Assembly: GCA_037349105.1 (NCBI GenBank) | Contig: JAYJMM010000117.1 | Location: forward strand, 1,860,001-1,924,000 | Length of the DNA stretch: 64,000 nt | Direction of reading: 5' to 3' | DNA from: Limnomonas spitsbergensis | Lineage: Eukaryota > Chlorophyta > Chlorophyceae > Chlamydomonadales | Shown: piece by piece, positions 1 through 14,100 of the stretch | How positions within the stretch are numbered: position 1 is the stretch's first letter | How the letters are laid out: each line of letters starts with the position of its first letter | Notes under the pieces: model-generated | Told to the model about the DNA's origin: nothing | Seen by the model: only the letters and a program-made list of their open reading frames with translations | Database searches by the model: none | Translations under genes and position numbers: made by a program

Positions 1-2190
1 CCCGTTCCAGCTCAACTGCCAGCGTATCAATTATCAGTCATGTGTTTGAAACCCCCCCGCAGGCGGCGGCGACCCGTTCCAGCTCAACTGCCAGCGTATC
101 AATTATCAGTCATGTGTTTGAAACCCCCCCGCAGGCGGCGGCGACCCGTTCCAGCTCAACTGCCAGCGTATCAATTATCAGTCATGTGTTTGAAACCCCC
201 CCGCAGGCGGCGGCGACCCGTTCCAGCTCAACTGCCAGCGTATCAATTATCAGTCATGTGTTTGAAACCCCCCCGCAGGCGGCGGCGACCCGTTCCAGCT
301 CAACTGCCAGCGTATCAATTATCAGTCATGTGTTTGAAACCCCCCGCAGGCGGCGGCGACCCGTTCCAGCTCAACTGCCAGCGTATCAATTATCAGACAT
401 GTGTTTGAACCCCCCCGCAGGCGGCGGCGACCCGTTCCAGCTCAACTGCCAGCGTATCAATTATCAGTCATGTGTTTGAAACCCCCCCGCAGGCGGCGGC
501 GACCCGTTCCAGCTCAACTGCCAGCGTATCAATTATCAGTCATGTGTTTGAAACCCCCCCGCAGGCGGCGGCGACCCGTTCCAGCTCAACTGCCAGCGTA
601 TCAATTATCAGTCATGTGTTTGAAACCCCCCCGCAGGCGGCGGCGACCCGTTCCAGCTCAACTGCCAGTGTATCAATTATCAGTCATGTGTTTGAAACCC
701 CCCCGCAGGCGGCGGCGACCCGTTCCAGCTCAACTGCCAGCGTATCAATTATCAGTCATGTGTTTGAACCCCCCCGCAGGCGGCGGCGACCCGTTCCAGC
801 TCAACTGCCAGCGTATCAATTATCAGTCATGTGTTTGAAACCCCCCCGCAGGCGGCGGCGACCCGTTCCAGCTCAACTGCCAGGGTATCAATTATCAGTC
901 ATGTGTTTGAAACCCCCCCGCAGGCGGCGGCGACCCGTTCCAGCTCAACTGCCAGGGTATCAATTATCAGTCATGTGTTTGAAACCCCCCCGCAGGCGGC
1001 GGCGACCCGTTCCAGCTCAACTGCCAGCGTATCAATTATCAGTCATGTGTTTGAAACCCCCCCGCAGGCGGCGGCGACCCGTTCCAGCTCAACTGCCAGC
1101 GTATCAATTATCAGTCATGTGTTTGAAACCCCCCCGCAGGCGGCGGCGACCCGTTCCAGCTCAACTGCCAGCGTATCAATTATCAGTCATGTGTTTGAAA
1201 CCCCCCCGCAGGCGGCGGCGACCCGTTCCAGCTCAACTGCCAGGGTATCAATTATCAGTCATGTGTTTGAAACCCCCCCGCAGGCGGCGGCGACCCGTTC
1301 CAGCTCAACTGCCAGCGTATCAATTATCAGTCATGTGTTTGAAACCCCCCCGCAGGCGGCGGCGACCCGTTCCAGCTCAACTGCCAGCGTATCAATTATC
1401 AGTCATGTGTTTGAAACCCCCAAGCAGGCGGCGGCGACCCGTTCCAGCTCAACTGCCAGCGTATCAATTATCAGTCATGTGTTTGAAACCCCCCCGCAGG
1501 CGGCGGCGACCCGTTCCAGCTCAACTGCCAGCGTATCAATTATCAGTCATGTGTTTGAAACCCCCCCGCAGGCGGCGGCGACCCGTTCCAGCTCAACTGC
1601 CAGCGTATCAATTATCAGTCATGTGTTTGAAACCCCCCCGCAGGCGGCGGCGACCCGTTCCAGCTCAACTGCCAGCGTATCAATTATCAGTCATGTGTTT
1701 GAAACCCCCCCGCAGGCGGCGGCGACCCGTTCCAGCTCAACTGCCAGCGTATCAATTATCAGTCATGTGTTTGAAACCCCCCCGCAGGCGGCGGCGACCC
1801 GTTCCAGCTCAACTGCCAGCGTATCAATTATCAGTCATGTGTTTGAAACCCCCCCGCAGGCGGCGGCGACCCGTTCCAGCTCAACTGCCAGCGTATCAAT
1901 TATCAGTCATGTGTTTGAAACCCCCCCGCAGGCGGCGGCGACCCGTTCCAGCTCAACTGCCAGCGTATCAATTATCAGTCATGTGTTTGAAACCCCCCGC
2001 AGGCGGCGGCGACCCGTTCCAGCTCAACTGCCAGCGTATCAATTATCAGTCATGTGTTTGAAACCCCCCCGCAGGCGGCGGCGACCCGTTCCAGCTCAAC
2101 TGCCAGCGTATCAATTATCAGTCATGTGTTTGAAACCCCCCCGCAGGCGGCGGCGACCCGTTCCAGCTCAACTGCCAGCGTAATTCGGCA
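1..2190 (+). repeat. 72-bp minisatellite, about 30 copies, copying a kinase exon acceptor
   Basis: Near-identical 72-bp units run from the window edge to the kinase exon at 2147. Each unit contains a C-rich tract ending CCCGCAG and then about 35 bases of the exon start (GGCGGCGACCCGTTCCAG and on). The last unit runs into unique exon sequence at about 2181. Units differ mainly in C-run length (6, 7 or 8), which shifts the reading frame between neighbours. Long frames read through it are artefacts of the 3n period. Confidence 0.95.
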
Positions 2191-5100
2191 ATGGACGTGG
2201 CGGTCAGCACCAAGCAGTTTGAGCTCATCAAAGTGTTTGAGGAGAAGGCGGTAAAGGTGGCAAACGTGCAGTTCAAGGTGCGCGTGTTGTGTTCACACAG
2301 TATGAATTTGCAAATGAAAAGCACCGACACGCATGAGGGGCCCTAGGTGTTTTGTGACCACACCGTTACCGGTAAGTGGCAGCCGCAGTGTGTACCCAGT
2401 TTTTTTTAGTGAGTGGTATACCAATATCAGCTACATTTCCGCTACACTGTGCCCCCCCCGGCCACAAACCCCTGGTTCGGCCAGCCCTGCTGCTTGGGCC
2501 ACCGGCCTGAGGCTGGTCCAGGTTTGGTGTGAATCGGCACAGGGGTGGCCGCGGGGCGGCCCAGCAAAGGTGGTCCCTGTCTCACTAAAATAAACCCACT
2601 AAATTAGACACTGGTGTGCACTGCAGGTCAGGAACATGGAGACCTTGGAACTGGAGTGGCACCCCTTCAAGGTCGTCTTGTGCAACAGCACGGGCATCGG
2701 AACTGTCAGCCGAGAGTTGATGCTGTTTGATCAGGATGCCATGTCACAGGTATGGGGAAGTGTGGACTGTGGATGCCATGTCACAGGTTTGAGTAAGTGT
2801 GGACGCATGTTTGTCAATGCCATTACACTAATGGGCCATGCTGCAAAGGCTCGGCCGCATGGGTGCCCGACTCTCCGGTCAGGAGGAAGATCACCGTGTT
2901 TGGATGCATGTTTGTTTGGTCATTGGTAGATGCCATGTTGTGCATGGGTGTGTGTTCACATCCCAATGGGTGGGTGGCTGCATGGGCATTTTTGTGCATG
3001 GGTTGCATGGATGCATTGTTTGTGTGGATCATGTGATGTGCATGGACGCATGGGCATTTGGTTACATGGGTGGGTGGTCGCATGGGCATGTAGTTGCATG
3101 GTTGGGTGGACGTGGGTGGCCAGGGGGGAGGTCAACGCAATCGCTGCGGCTGTCATGCCGAGACATTCTCAGGGTTCAAGGGTCAATGACATAGAAGTTT
3201 GTGTAAATCGAGCTGGGCATCATGAAACGCGCAGGATCTGCCACAGTTGAACTGCTTCAACCTTAGGAGGATTGGTAGCTCTTCTTCACACTTGCCAGCT
3301 CAGCGCACATCAGTACCAGTACACCACCCACCCCTTTTTAATCGATATATGATGGCGGGATTGCTTGGCTGCCCCGCAGGACGAATGCTACCATCCCCTA
3401 AACCCTAATCCTAAGCCTTACACCCTGTCCCACAGGGCCTCATGCCTCTCAGGACAAATGCCACCATCCCCTAAACCCCAACTTCAGCCTTACACCCTGT
3501 CCCACAGGGCCTCATGCCTCTCAGGACAAATGCCACCATCCCTTAAACCCTAACCCTAAACCCGTACACCCTGTCTCACAGGGCCTCATGCCTATCAGGA
3601 CAAATGCCACCACCCCTAAACCCTAATGTAAGCCTTACACCCTGTCCCACAGGGCCTCATGCCTATCAGGACAAATGCCACCATCCCTTAAACCCTAACC
3701 CTAAATTAAGCCTTACACCCTGTCCCACAAGACCTCATGCCTATCAGGACAAATGCCACCATCCCCTAAACCCCAACTTAAGCCTTACACCCTGTCCCGC
3801 AAGGCCTCATGCCTCTCAGGACAAATGCCACCATCCCCTAAACCCTAACTTAAGCCTTACACCCTGTCCCACAGGGCCTCATGCCTATCTGGACAAATGC
3901 CACCATCCCCTAAACCCTAACCTAAACCCGTACACCCTGTCCCGCAGGGCCTCATGCCTATCAGGACAAATGCCACCATCTCCTAAACCCTAACTAAAGC
4001 CTTACACCCTGTCTCACAGGGCCTCATGCCTCTCAGGACGAAGCTGTGTCTGGATGGCGCCATCTCAATGGATGAAGGGGACGCGGAGATCTGCCTGGTA
4101 AATGACATGATTGAGGGTCTAGGGTTAAGGATATTTTGTGGAGGGACGTTTTGGGGGGCGGGGGTGATAGAGGTAAATGACGAGCTGGAGGGTGGAGTAT
4201 GTGGAGAAACCTTTTGGGGGTGATGGGGTACATGACATGCATGAGGGTGGACTGTGTGAACAACATTTGGGGATGACGGAGGTAAATGACGGGAGGGAGG
4301 GTGGAGTGTGTGAAACTAAATCTTAGGATGACAGGGTTGATGGGGTTCATGATGAGCAAAAGGGATGGTGTGGCGGAAGTGTTGTTTTTAGGCGATTGGG
4401 AGACAAGGTCCTGAATGAAAGAGAGAAAGATGACTCCTCCGCCCAAGCAGGGGGCGTGAGGTACCGCTCGACCCACAGCAGGTATATTCTTGTAGGATAG
4501 CTCATGACATTCTGTGACAAGGTCGATGAGCCTCACCCTCTCAGCCATTGCATACGCCCTCTATTCTTGCAACCTGCTTTTGTTCCTCTCCTGCACCTTT
4601 TCATCTTCCTGCACCTGCAACCTGCTCTTGTTCCTCCTCTTAATCATCTCTGAAGCCAGATCTCGCCCCATCCCTTGTGTGCTCACTGCCAATCCTTGTC
4701 ATCGTCGCATCCTTCTGAATCCCCTGCGTTGCGGACGTGCAGCGGCTACCCACTCATCCAGGTGAGGCAGGCGGTTGTCTTCTGATGCAGGGCTTCTGAT
4801 GCAGGGCTGTGTCTTATCACGTGTGCCCCAGGCCACTATATGGGGGGGGCTGACACCCCATGTTGTTCACTTCTGAATACAGCAAACATGCGTTCTACAA
4901 TTTTGGGCAAGTACCTGGGCAAAATTATCGTGCGGTCACCCAAACCAGGACAAAAGCGGGCAGCGCATGAGAGCACACCCCTCCCTCTCCTCTTTCGTCT
5001 CACTGTTTCTGTGCCGCTGCTGATGCTGATGCTGATGCTGATGCCTGCTCCTCTGCTGATGCATGCGGCCTCTGCCTACCTCTCTGCTGATGCCTGCTGC

Positions 5101-8100
5101 CTCTCCTGCTGCAGCATACCCCCCTGCTGATGTCTCCTGCTGATGCCTACTGATGTCTGTCACTGCTGCTGCTGCTGCTGCTGCAGAACCCACAAGCGGC
5201 CTGTACATCTGGCACGTTCCCGATGCGTGGAATGTGTACGTACGGCCAATGGCAGATGGCGGGCAGATGGGAAGCTTCCAGAATCTGGTAGCGGCCTGCT
5301 GCGACACCCCCATCATCGTGAGTAGGGTGATGTAGGCAGGTGTTCCCTGCCTTCATGGCAGGTGTTCCCTGCCTTTATGGCAAGTGTTCCCTGCCTTCAT
5401 GGCAGGTGTTCCCTGCCTTCATGGCAGGTGTTCCCTGCCTTCATGGTGGGCTTCCTTTATTCAAACACTTGTTTGCGTATCTATCTACAGGTGCTCCCTG
5501 CTACAGGTGTCCCCTGCTGCATGGCGTCTGACTGCTGCATGGCGTCTGACTGCTGCTAGATGGAGGCGGTGGCGGCGGCTTATTCTTTTGGCTGTGAGGC
5601 CACCATTCTCAGGCTGCTAAATGGCTCGGTTGGGGCCAAACCGAGATGGCCTAGCTGAATTTGTACCAAAGCGACATAAAATAACATTGCTGCCCGTCAG
5701 GAGGCCCCCCCAACTGTGGGCTGTGATTCAATTTAGCTGTGTAATGGCTGTATATTTACCTTAGTTATTTACCTCACCCTAAGCTTTACATGTTTTGTAC
5801 CACAAATATTGCACCGTTGCTTGTTGCCCTGCTGCCTCGAAGGAGGCTCCCCAGATCAGCTCCAATCTAAACCGTGTTGCCCTGATGCCTTTCAGGAGGC
5901 TCCCCAGATCATCTCCACCCTTAACCCTGCTGCCCTGCTGCCTTTCAGGAGGCTCCCCAGATCAGCTCCACCCTAAACCCTGCTGCCCTGCTGCCTTTCA
6001 GGAGGCTCCCCAGATCATCTCCACCCTTAACCCTGCTGCCCTGCTGCCTTTCAGGAGGCTCCCCAGATCAGCTCCACCCTTAACCCTGCTGCCCTGCTGC
6101 CTCTCAGGAGGCTCCCCGGATCAGCTCCATGCTGGTCGCGATGCCTCAGTTCCATATTCAGATGGAGGAGATCGAGCTGTTTGAAAAGGAGGTGCTCGGC
6201 GAGGGTGCTGTTGGGAGGGTCGTCAGGGGGAGGTACCAGGTGGGTGCTGTCAGGGGTAGGGTTAAGGGTTCAGCTGTTTGAAAGGGAGGTACCAGGTGGG
6301 TGTGCTGTCAGGTTTAGGGTTCAGCTGTTTTAAAGGGAGGTACCAGGTGGGTGCTGTCAGGGTTAGGGTTAAGGGTTTAGCTGTTTGAAAGGGAGGTACC
6401 AGGTGGGTGTGCTGTCAGGTTTAGGGTTTAGCTGTTTGAAAAGGAGGTGCCAGGTGGGTGCTGTCAGGGTTAGGGTTCAGGGTTTAGCTGTTTGAAAGGG
6501 AGGTACCAGGTGGGTGTTCTGTCAGGTTTAGGGTTTAGCTGTTTGAAAAGGAAGTACCAGGTGGGTGCTGTCAGGGTTAGGTTTACGGGTTTAGCTGTTT
6601 GAAAAGGAGGCACCAGGTGGGTGCTGTCAGGTTTAGGGTTAAGCTGTTTGAAAAGGTGGTACCAGGTGGGTACTGTCAGGGGGGAGGTACCAGGTGGGTG
6701 TGCTGTCTGGAGGGTTGTCAAGGGGTTGCCAGGTTGTACGTCGGATGAGCATGATTCCATGATGATGCATCTCAAAGCCTGGCGGATATCGCGAAGTTGC
6801 ATGTGTGTGCGCGTGTGTGTTTGTGTTTTGGCAGACTGGCTTCAAAGCACCCCCCCCTCCCCCCGTAGACTTGCGAGCCTTTCGTGTCTTCAGTACTTCT
6901 CCCCTCTTCCAGGCTTTGCTTCATATGATTATATGCCCTGGTGTGCCTTGCTGTGAAGAGAGGCAGGATGGTAAAGCTGTACAACCCTTCCCTCCTCCAG
7001 GCTATGCTTTATATAATTGTATGCCCTTGCGAGCCTTGCTGTTTACAGGGTCAGGACGTGGCGGTAAAGCTGTTTAAGAACAGTGGCCAGGGGGACATGG
7101 AGGGTCTGGACGCTGAGCTCTCCATCATGCGGAACTTGTGGCACACCAACGTGCTCAAGGTGAGTTATTAATGAATACACCCAGGGGGGCGCAGATGGCT
7201 CTTAATGTGTATGAAAGCATACCAATGTGCTCTAGGTGAGTCAGTACATGAATGATCTTAGGGGGTGCAGGTAGTTGGTGTAGTATGTGACAGGTAGCGC
7301 TCCATCCAGGCGCCATCGGCCTCAGGCTGCAATTTAGCTCCCCCACCATTGCTGAATTGTAGCTGAATGTTGCACCTGCACTGCTGCACTTGTACTGTTG
7401 CACTTTTATTGTACTACTGCACTTTTATTGTACTGCTGCACTTTTATTGTTGCATGCAGGTGTTTGGTGCCGGCACCAAGCCATGCGGCCAGGCTTTTCT
7501 CGTTGAGGAGATGTGTCGCAGCAGCTTGGACAACCACATGTATCCCAAGGACAAAGCCGGCAGGGTGTCCAAGGTGCCCCCCCTCCCTCTGGGGGAGGTG
7601 CTGAGGGTGAGTCAACCCATTCTCTTTCAGAATGTAGTGCATCAGCCTGGGTACCCACATGTTTCATTGCATCCCTAAAACAAGGCAGGCAGGGTGTCCA
7701 AGGTGCCCCCGCTGCCTCTAGGGGGAGTCACACAAATCACCTGCAGAATGGGGTGCTCCAGCCAAATTAATCCCATCAGTCCCACAGACAACGTTTTGCA
7801 TCAGCCAAAATACACCCCCTGGTGTCCCTGAGACAAATCCAGGCTGGTCCCCAAGGCACCAGGAGAGGTCATGTTTTTTGCTTTTGGGTGATTCACCCCA
7901 CCCAGGCCCGCGGCCTTCGCTGCCTTGCGTGACACGGCCTCCGCGGCCTTGAGTGTCGCGGAGTCCGCTTGTCGCTGCAGGTCAATTTGGGTCCCTGACA
8001 GTGAGCATGCAACAGTCACCTGCTTGTGCCGGTGGCAGTAGCTTGTGCCGGTGGCAGTAGCTTGTGCCAGTGGCAGTAGCTTGTGCCGGTGGCAGGAGCT

Positions 8101-11100
8101 TGTGCCGGTGGCAGTAGCGTGTGCCGGTGGCAGTTGCTTGTGCCGGTGGCAGTAGCTTGTGCCGGTGGCAGTAGCTTGTGCCGGTGGCAGTAGCTTATGT
8201 CGGTGGCAGTAGCGTGTGCCGGTGGCAGTAGCTTGTGCCGGTGGCAGTAGCTTGCGTAGGTGGCAGTAGCTTGTGTTGGTGGCAGTAGCTTGTGCTGGTG
8301 GCTGTAGCTTGTGACGGTGGTAGTAGCTTGTGACGGTGACATTAGCTTGTGCCGGTGGCAGAAGCGTGTGCCGGTGGCAGTAGCGTGTGCTGGTGGCAGA
8401 AGCTTGTGCTGGTGGCAGTAGCTTGTGCTGGTGGCAGTAGCTTCGCTTTTTTCTGACCCTAGTTAAGTCCAACAGCTAGGTGCCTGCTTGGAGGCATGTC
8501 ATTAGATTTCTGCCCAGGGGCGTGCTGAATAACTGCCTGCCTTGTAACTGCTTTCCTGCCTGTTCAATGACTTGTCAGTTCCTGCCTGCCTAGGGATGTG
8601 CCTAGTAACCTGCCTGCCCACGAACGTGCCTTTTAATCGCCTACCTAGTAACTGCTTACCTGCCTGTCTGTCTAGTGACATGCCATTCACTGACTGCCTC
8701 GTGACATGTCACTTACTGTCTCCTTAGGGATGTGCCTAGAAGCCGCTCACTTGCCTGCCTACTTAACGCCTGATAAGTAACTGCCTGTGTGCCTGTCTAG
8801 TGACATGCCATTCACTGCCTGTCTAGTGATGTCCCTGAAATTGTCTGCCTATTCACTGCCTGCCCAGAAACTGCCTGCAGAAGTGCCTGTCGGTCTGCCT
8901 GCCTAGTCACTGCCTGCAGAAGTGCCTGTCGGTCTGCCTGCCTAGTCACTGCCTGCAGAAGTGCCTGTCGGTCTGCCTGCCTAGTCACTGCCTGCAGAAG
9001 TGCCTGTCGGTCTGCCTGCCTAGTCACTGCCTGCAGAAGTGCCTGTCGGTCTGCCTGCCTAGTCACTGCCTGCAGAAGTGCCTGTCGGTCTGCCTGCCCA
9101 TTAACTTCCTGCTTGGAGTAGCACCCGGAACTCCTCCTCACCTGTTATATTGCTGCTCCCTGCTCCCTGCAGTATCTGCACACCCTAGAAGTGCCTGTCG
9201 GTCTGTCTCCTTAGTCACTGCCTGCTGGAGTAGCACCCTTAACTCCTCCTTACCTGTTCTATTGCTGCTCCCTGCTCCCTGCTCCCTGCTCCTCAGCTGG
9301 CCATTGAGATCATGGCAGGCCTGGAGTATCTGCACACCTTAGAAGTGCCGGTCATTCACAGGTGGGTGGGTGAGAGGACGCCTATTTATAACGGTCATGC
9401 ACAGGTGGGTGGGTGAGAGGACGCTTGTTTTATAACGGTCATGCACAGGTGGGTGGGTGAGAGGATGCTTGTTTTATAACGGTCATGCACAGGTGGGTGG
9501 GTGAGAGGACGCTTGTTTTATAACGGTCATGCACAGGTGGGTGGGTGAGAGGATGCTTGTTTTATAACGGTCATGCACAGGTGGGTGGGTGAGAGGACGC
9601 TTGTTTTATAACGGTCATCACAGGTGGGTGGGTGAGAGGATGCTTATTTCACCAAGGTATCCCCGGTAGGATCCCCTACAGGTTCTGTCCATTTTGTGTG
9701 GGACCTAGATTGTATTCAAGGTTGTGTTCATTAGGTGTAGCACCTAGATTTTAGTTTAGGTGCTGTCCATTAGGCGTAGGACCTAGGTTTTAGTCAAGGT
9801 ACTCTGGGGCTGTCCATTTGGTGTATTAAGACCTAGGTTTGGGCCATTAGACGTAGAACCTAGATTGTAGTCAAGGTACTCTGGGGCTGTCCATTTGGTG
9901 TATTAAGACCTAGGTTTGGGCCATTAGACGTAGAACCTAGATTGTAGTCAAGTTACTCTGGGGCTGTCCATTTGGTGTATTAAGACCTAGGTTTGGGCCA
10001 TTAGACATAGAACCTAGATTGTAGTCAAGGTACTCTGGGGCTGTCCATTTGGTGTATTAAGACCTAGGTTTGGGCCATTAGACGTAGAACCTAGATTTTA
10101 GTCAAGGTACTCTGGGGCTGTCCATTAGGTGTAGGACCTAGGTTTTAGCTGAGTTGCTCTGGGGCTGTCCATTGGGTGTGGTAGGACCTAGATTTTGGCC
10201 AAGGTACCCTCAAGTTTGTGTGGGGCATGGATCTTGAGTTAAATACATCAGGACTGAAGGGACTGCCCAGGTTACCCCCCGAAATTGTAAACCAAGGTGT
10301 GGCGATTTGAATCCATGTGGGGATGCCCGCTGCCCTGCCTTATAACCTGATTAAGGGATACGGGCGCAGGGCTTAACCCTAAACCCTCGACTACGTGTCA
10401 TGATAGCAAAAGCATTGACGCTGCCTCAACCAACCCAACTTTCTAGTTTCCTGCATGGGGACGACGGGGCCTGGCTGGTTCTGTCTCGTGATTTGTAATT
10501 TGCTACCTTCAGGGGTTATAAAAGTTGTTGTTTGTGGGTAGAAGCCCCTCGCGCCCCCTCGGCACCTGAGAAAATTAAGATATCTTGGAAATATCTTGAA
10601 AACGTGAAATCAATATATGTGCGCTACGAAACCAAGGCTGACCCCTCCCCTGGACCCGACAGGGATATGAAGCCTGACAACGTCCTGCTCAACTCAGCCA
10701 TGACTGCTGTCATCTCAGACTTTGGTGCGTAACAATGAGGGAGGGGGGCCGGGGGGGGATAGTCGAAGCAGTACAAAATCAGCCTTGAAAGCTGTAGTGC
10801 TGTTGTTTCAGACTGTAGTGTGTCACTTTGATGGGGATGGTAGAAGCAGTACCATTAACAACAGTTCAGGCGACACTGTACTGCCCAACTTCATGACTGC
10901 TGCCATCTCAAACTTTGGTTCATGACAGTCAGGGGTTGTGACAAAAGATGCAGTACAGCAGTATTAGTAGTGTACTACTGTGTACTTTGGCTATGATTGC
11001 TGCCATCTCACACTTTGGTGTGACAATGAGGGGTTGTGATCATAGAAGCAGTACAGCAGTAGCAGTTATGTTTAACTCAGCCATGCCTGCTGCCATCAAA

Positions 11101-14100
11101 GAGACTGCTGCATGCTGTTGACCCAGGTCTTGCTCGTTACAAGCACAAGACACACCTCTCTAGCCAGAACATGGACGTGGGGACAGTCCCATATATGTGA
11201 GTGCCACTATATCTTACATCCCATTTCCCTGGATCCTGGATGCCTAGAGCCTGGATCCTGACTTTCGGAGTCTAGATCTGTGGAAGAAAAACGCAGATAT
11301 GCGCCAATTAAATAAATAGGCATACCTACGGCCGGTGGCTCAAACAGTAGGGCCTGCTGTACCCGGCCTGTGGATGGCCCCCTCAGCCGCACGCAGGGAT
11401 GTAGCTGAACTGTAGCTGGAGTGATATACATGAACAGTATTGTCCTGGCCTGTAGGCTTTGACTTTCTGTGCTAACGTTGAAACAGCTACACTTGACAGG
11501 TCTGGTAAACCATGATTGAGCAGTGAACCTGTTTGTTTGGCTAGTTTGGGTTTGCAAAGCTACTGCGCGATGTTCTGCAAATATTTGGCAATATATCATG
11601 ACAAACAAATCTCGTGTCTTGCAGCATATTTGTGGTAAGATCCAAAGCTAGTGTCCCTGCATGCTACTGCCGGAACCCTCTCTCTGCTCCTGCTGCTGCT
11701 GCTGCTGCTGCTGTTGCTGCTACTGCCACTGCTGGAACCTCTCCTTGCTGCTGCTACCACTGTGACCCCCTCCTTGCTACCACTGTGACCCCCTTCTTGC
11801 AGGGCACCCGAGGTCATAACACAGAAATGTGGGAAAGTGACGACACAGTGCGACATCTACAGCGTCGGCGTCATGATTGCGTGAGTACGCACTAGCCAGG
11901 GGTACGGAAAGGAAGGAAGAAATGAAGGAATAAAGAAATGAAGGAAGGAAGGAAGGAAGGTAGAAAGGAAGGAAGGAAGAAAGAAAGAAATTAAGGAAGG
12001 AAGGAAGGAAACCTCATGAGTTGGTGTTTATTTTAGTATGTGCCAGAGCACCTTTGGGGAGCCACCGGGCAGCCATTACTGGCCCGATTGAGACCAAGCC
12101 TTCACCGGCCTACGGCCAGTGGCCCGAGCAGTAGGGCTTGCTGCACCAGGCCCCCAGGACCGTAGGCCGTGATGAAGCTGAAGTGTAACCAAAGCGCGCT
12201 AAAATAATGGCCAGTGGCCACGACGCCATATGTGCACGAGGGAATGCGGCTGCTTCCACCTGTGGCTGCCTTCACAAAAAGTCACAACAAAGGAAGAAAG
12301 CTACGCCCCGTGGGGGGCGTGAGAGTGAAGGAAACAGCGCAGCCTGGGCCGAAGCCACATCCGCACCGAGAGAAAAAGAAAACACGTCATCATTGATTAC
12401 GGCGGCTTGCGGTTCTGATTTGTTTTCCCACCGGTTTTAGCAGGTCCAGTGGGGCAGTATTCAATTCTTCGCCTTGTCTGCACGATGCTGTGTAGGTATT
12501 TAATAGCATGCAAATGCATTTGCACAGCAAACGGAGGTTGTATTACATGCATTCGGACCTTCGTTTTTTGTTATGATGCCCGCCATGGTGGAAGCTTTCG
12601 CGCCCCTGAGAAAACGGCGCTTTGGGGCGGATGACCCCCTTGGGGGGAGTTGGAGCCCCCTTGCTGCCTTCACACAATTGTCTATGCTCCCCAAAACCTG
12701 AAATACCCAAATCCGCCCTTCGCTGACTTTGCAGGGAGATGCTGAACCATGCCCGCCCCTGGGGGAGTGATCGGGACAGGATGGCCATTCTCTACCAGGT
12801 GAGTGCTCTGACTCTGACAAGAGGCACGTTTGTGTGCACTGAAATGTGCCCCCCGAAATCCCGAATACCTTCATCGTGGAGCCCATGGGCTACCGTATAA
12901 TACCATTATAACGTAGATTTGAATTGCCTCCCCTCAGGTATGCATTAATTGATCATTTATTGCTTCTCTCGGGCCAAACAAACTCATCATTTCCGACTGC
13001 AACGGGCGTCGACAAGCGAACATTGGTCTGTTAAACGAATCCCCCACTCTTAAACATTCTCGAGGGAAGGCAATTCGAATATACTGTTACCGTAGAATCT
13101 CCTAGACTTCGCTCATAATTTATTAATTATTAGGGTGCGCGGACTTGGCTGCGCGCTAATATTATTTCAAAAATCGGCGGTGCGCGGAGTGTCTGTCAGA
13201 GTGTCAATCTGGTGCCCAAACAACTATTTTGGGGGTGCGCGCTAAGAATTAAAAACAACAAATATCAAAAAACCGCGCGCTCGCGTGCGACTGTTTGATC
13301 TGTCATCCGTCGAGTGATCCTTACGCCATCCCCCGGAGCGAAGCTCGATCCTGGAGGCAGAGACGGGTGCTGACGTTTCGTGGCCCCAACAGCCACACGT
13401 TTCCTGAGGCCAGGAATCGACGGAGGAGGAGGATGACGACTACCGTATTATCAGTCAAATTTCGTTTTATATTGAATTCGATTTTTGTTTGGAAACCTTC
13501 TAATTAACAAAATCACGTTTTCGTTTTAGCGGTTCGTTTTCCTGATCGGACGCTGAATTTGTTCAGGAGCACTGGTTCGTTTTTGCTCGATAACCACTAA
13601 AATGGCTAACATGTGCCAGAGCAGCCCGTGCCATCGCTGTAGCAGAAGAAGAAGACTGCTTTTCGCTCATAACGACAGTATTTAGAATTTTAGATGCGAA
13701 ATGAGCGTGTCTGCGACATGTACGGCGCCCTTCTTTGGGGCACTAGGCAATTTTTTCCTGGTTTGGGGCAAAAACATTCGTGTTCTGGTTCGTTTTCTTG
13801 CTTTGATCGATATTATCGTGGAAATTAGCCATTCGTTTTCTTGAAAAACGATCAAAAAAACGAAATCGGAATGATACTACGGTATGCTGAGTTTTACTGA
13901 CCGTGTACTATCCTTGCTAGCATCAAACAAGGGTCCTAACTGAGTTTACTGTACTGGCTGAAAGTGCTGCGCGGAAGGAAATTTAAATTATTATCAGTGA
14001 TGCGCGGCGTTACGTTCAATTACCTGCTACGCGACGCAAAATCAAATTATTTTATGGCTCTGCGCGGCCGTTTTTAATTCTTTTTAGCTGTGCGACGGAA

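Noticed and set aside
1..2190. CRISPR-like regular repeats
   Set aside because: Units are contiguous with no unique spacers, and the setting is a eukaryotic intron.
42..2254. Several 120-530-residue frames rich in PPRRRRRPVPAQLPAYQLSV or PPQAAATRSSSTASV
   Set aside because: They are translations of the 72-bp array. The period is a multiple of three, so frames stay open by arithmetic, and C-run changes swap frames between units.
7801..8472. 223-residue minus frame of repeated CHRHKLLPPAQATATGT
   Set aside because: Product of the 18-bp minisatellite in a kinase intron.
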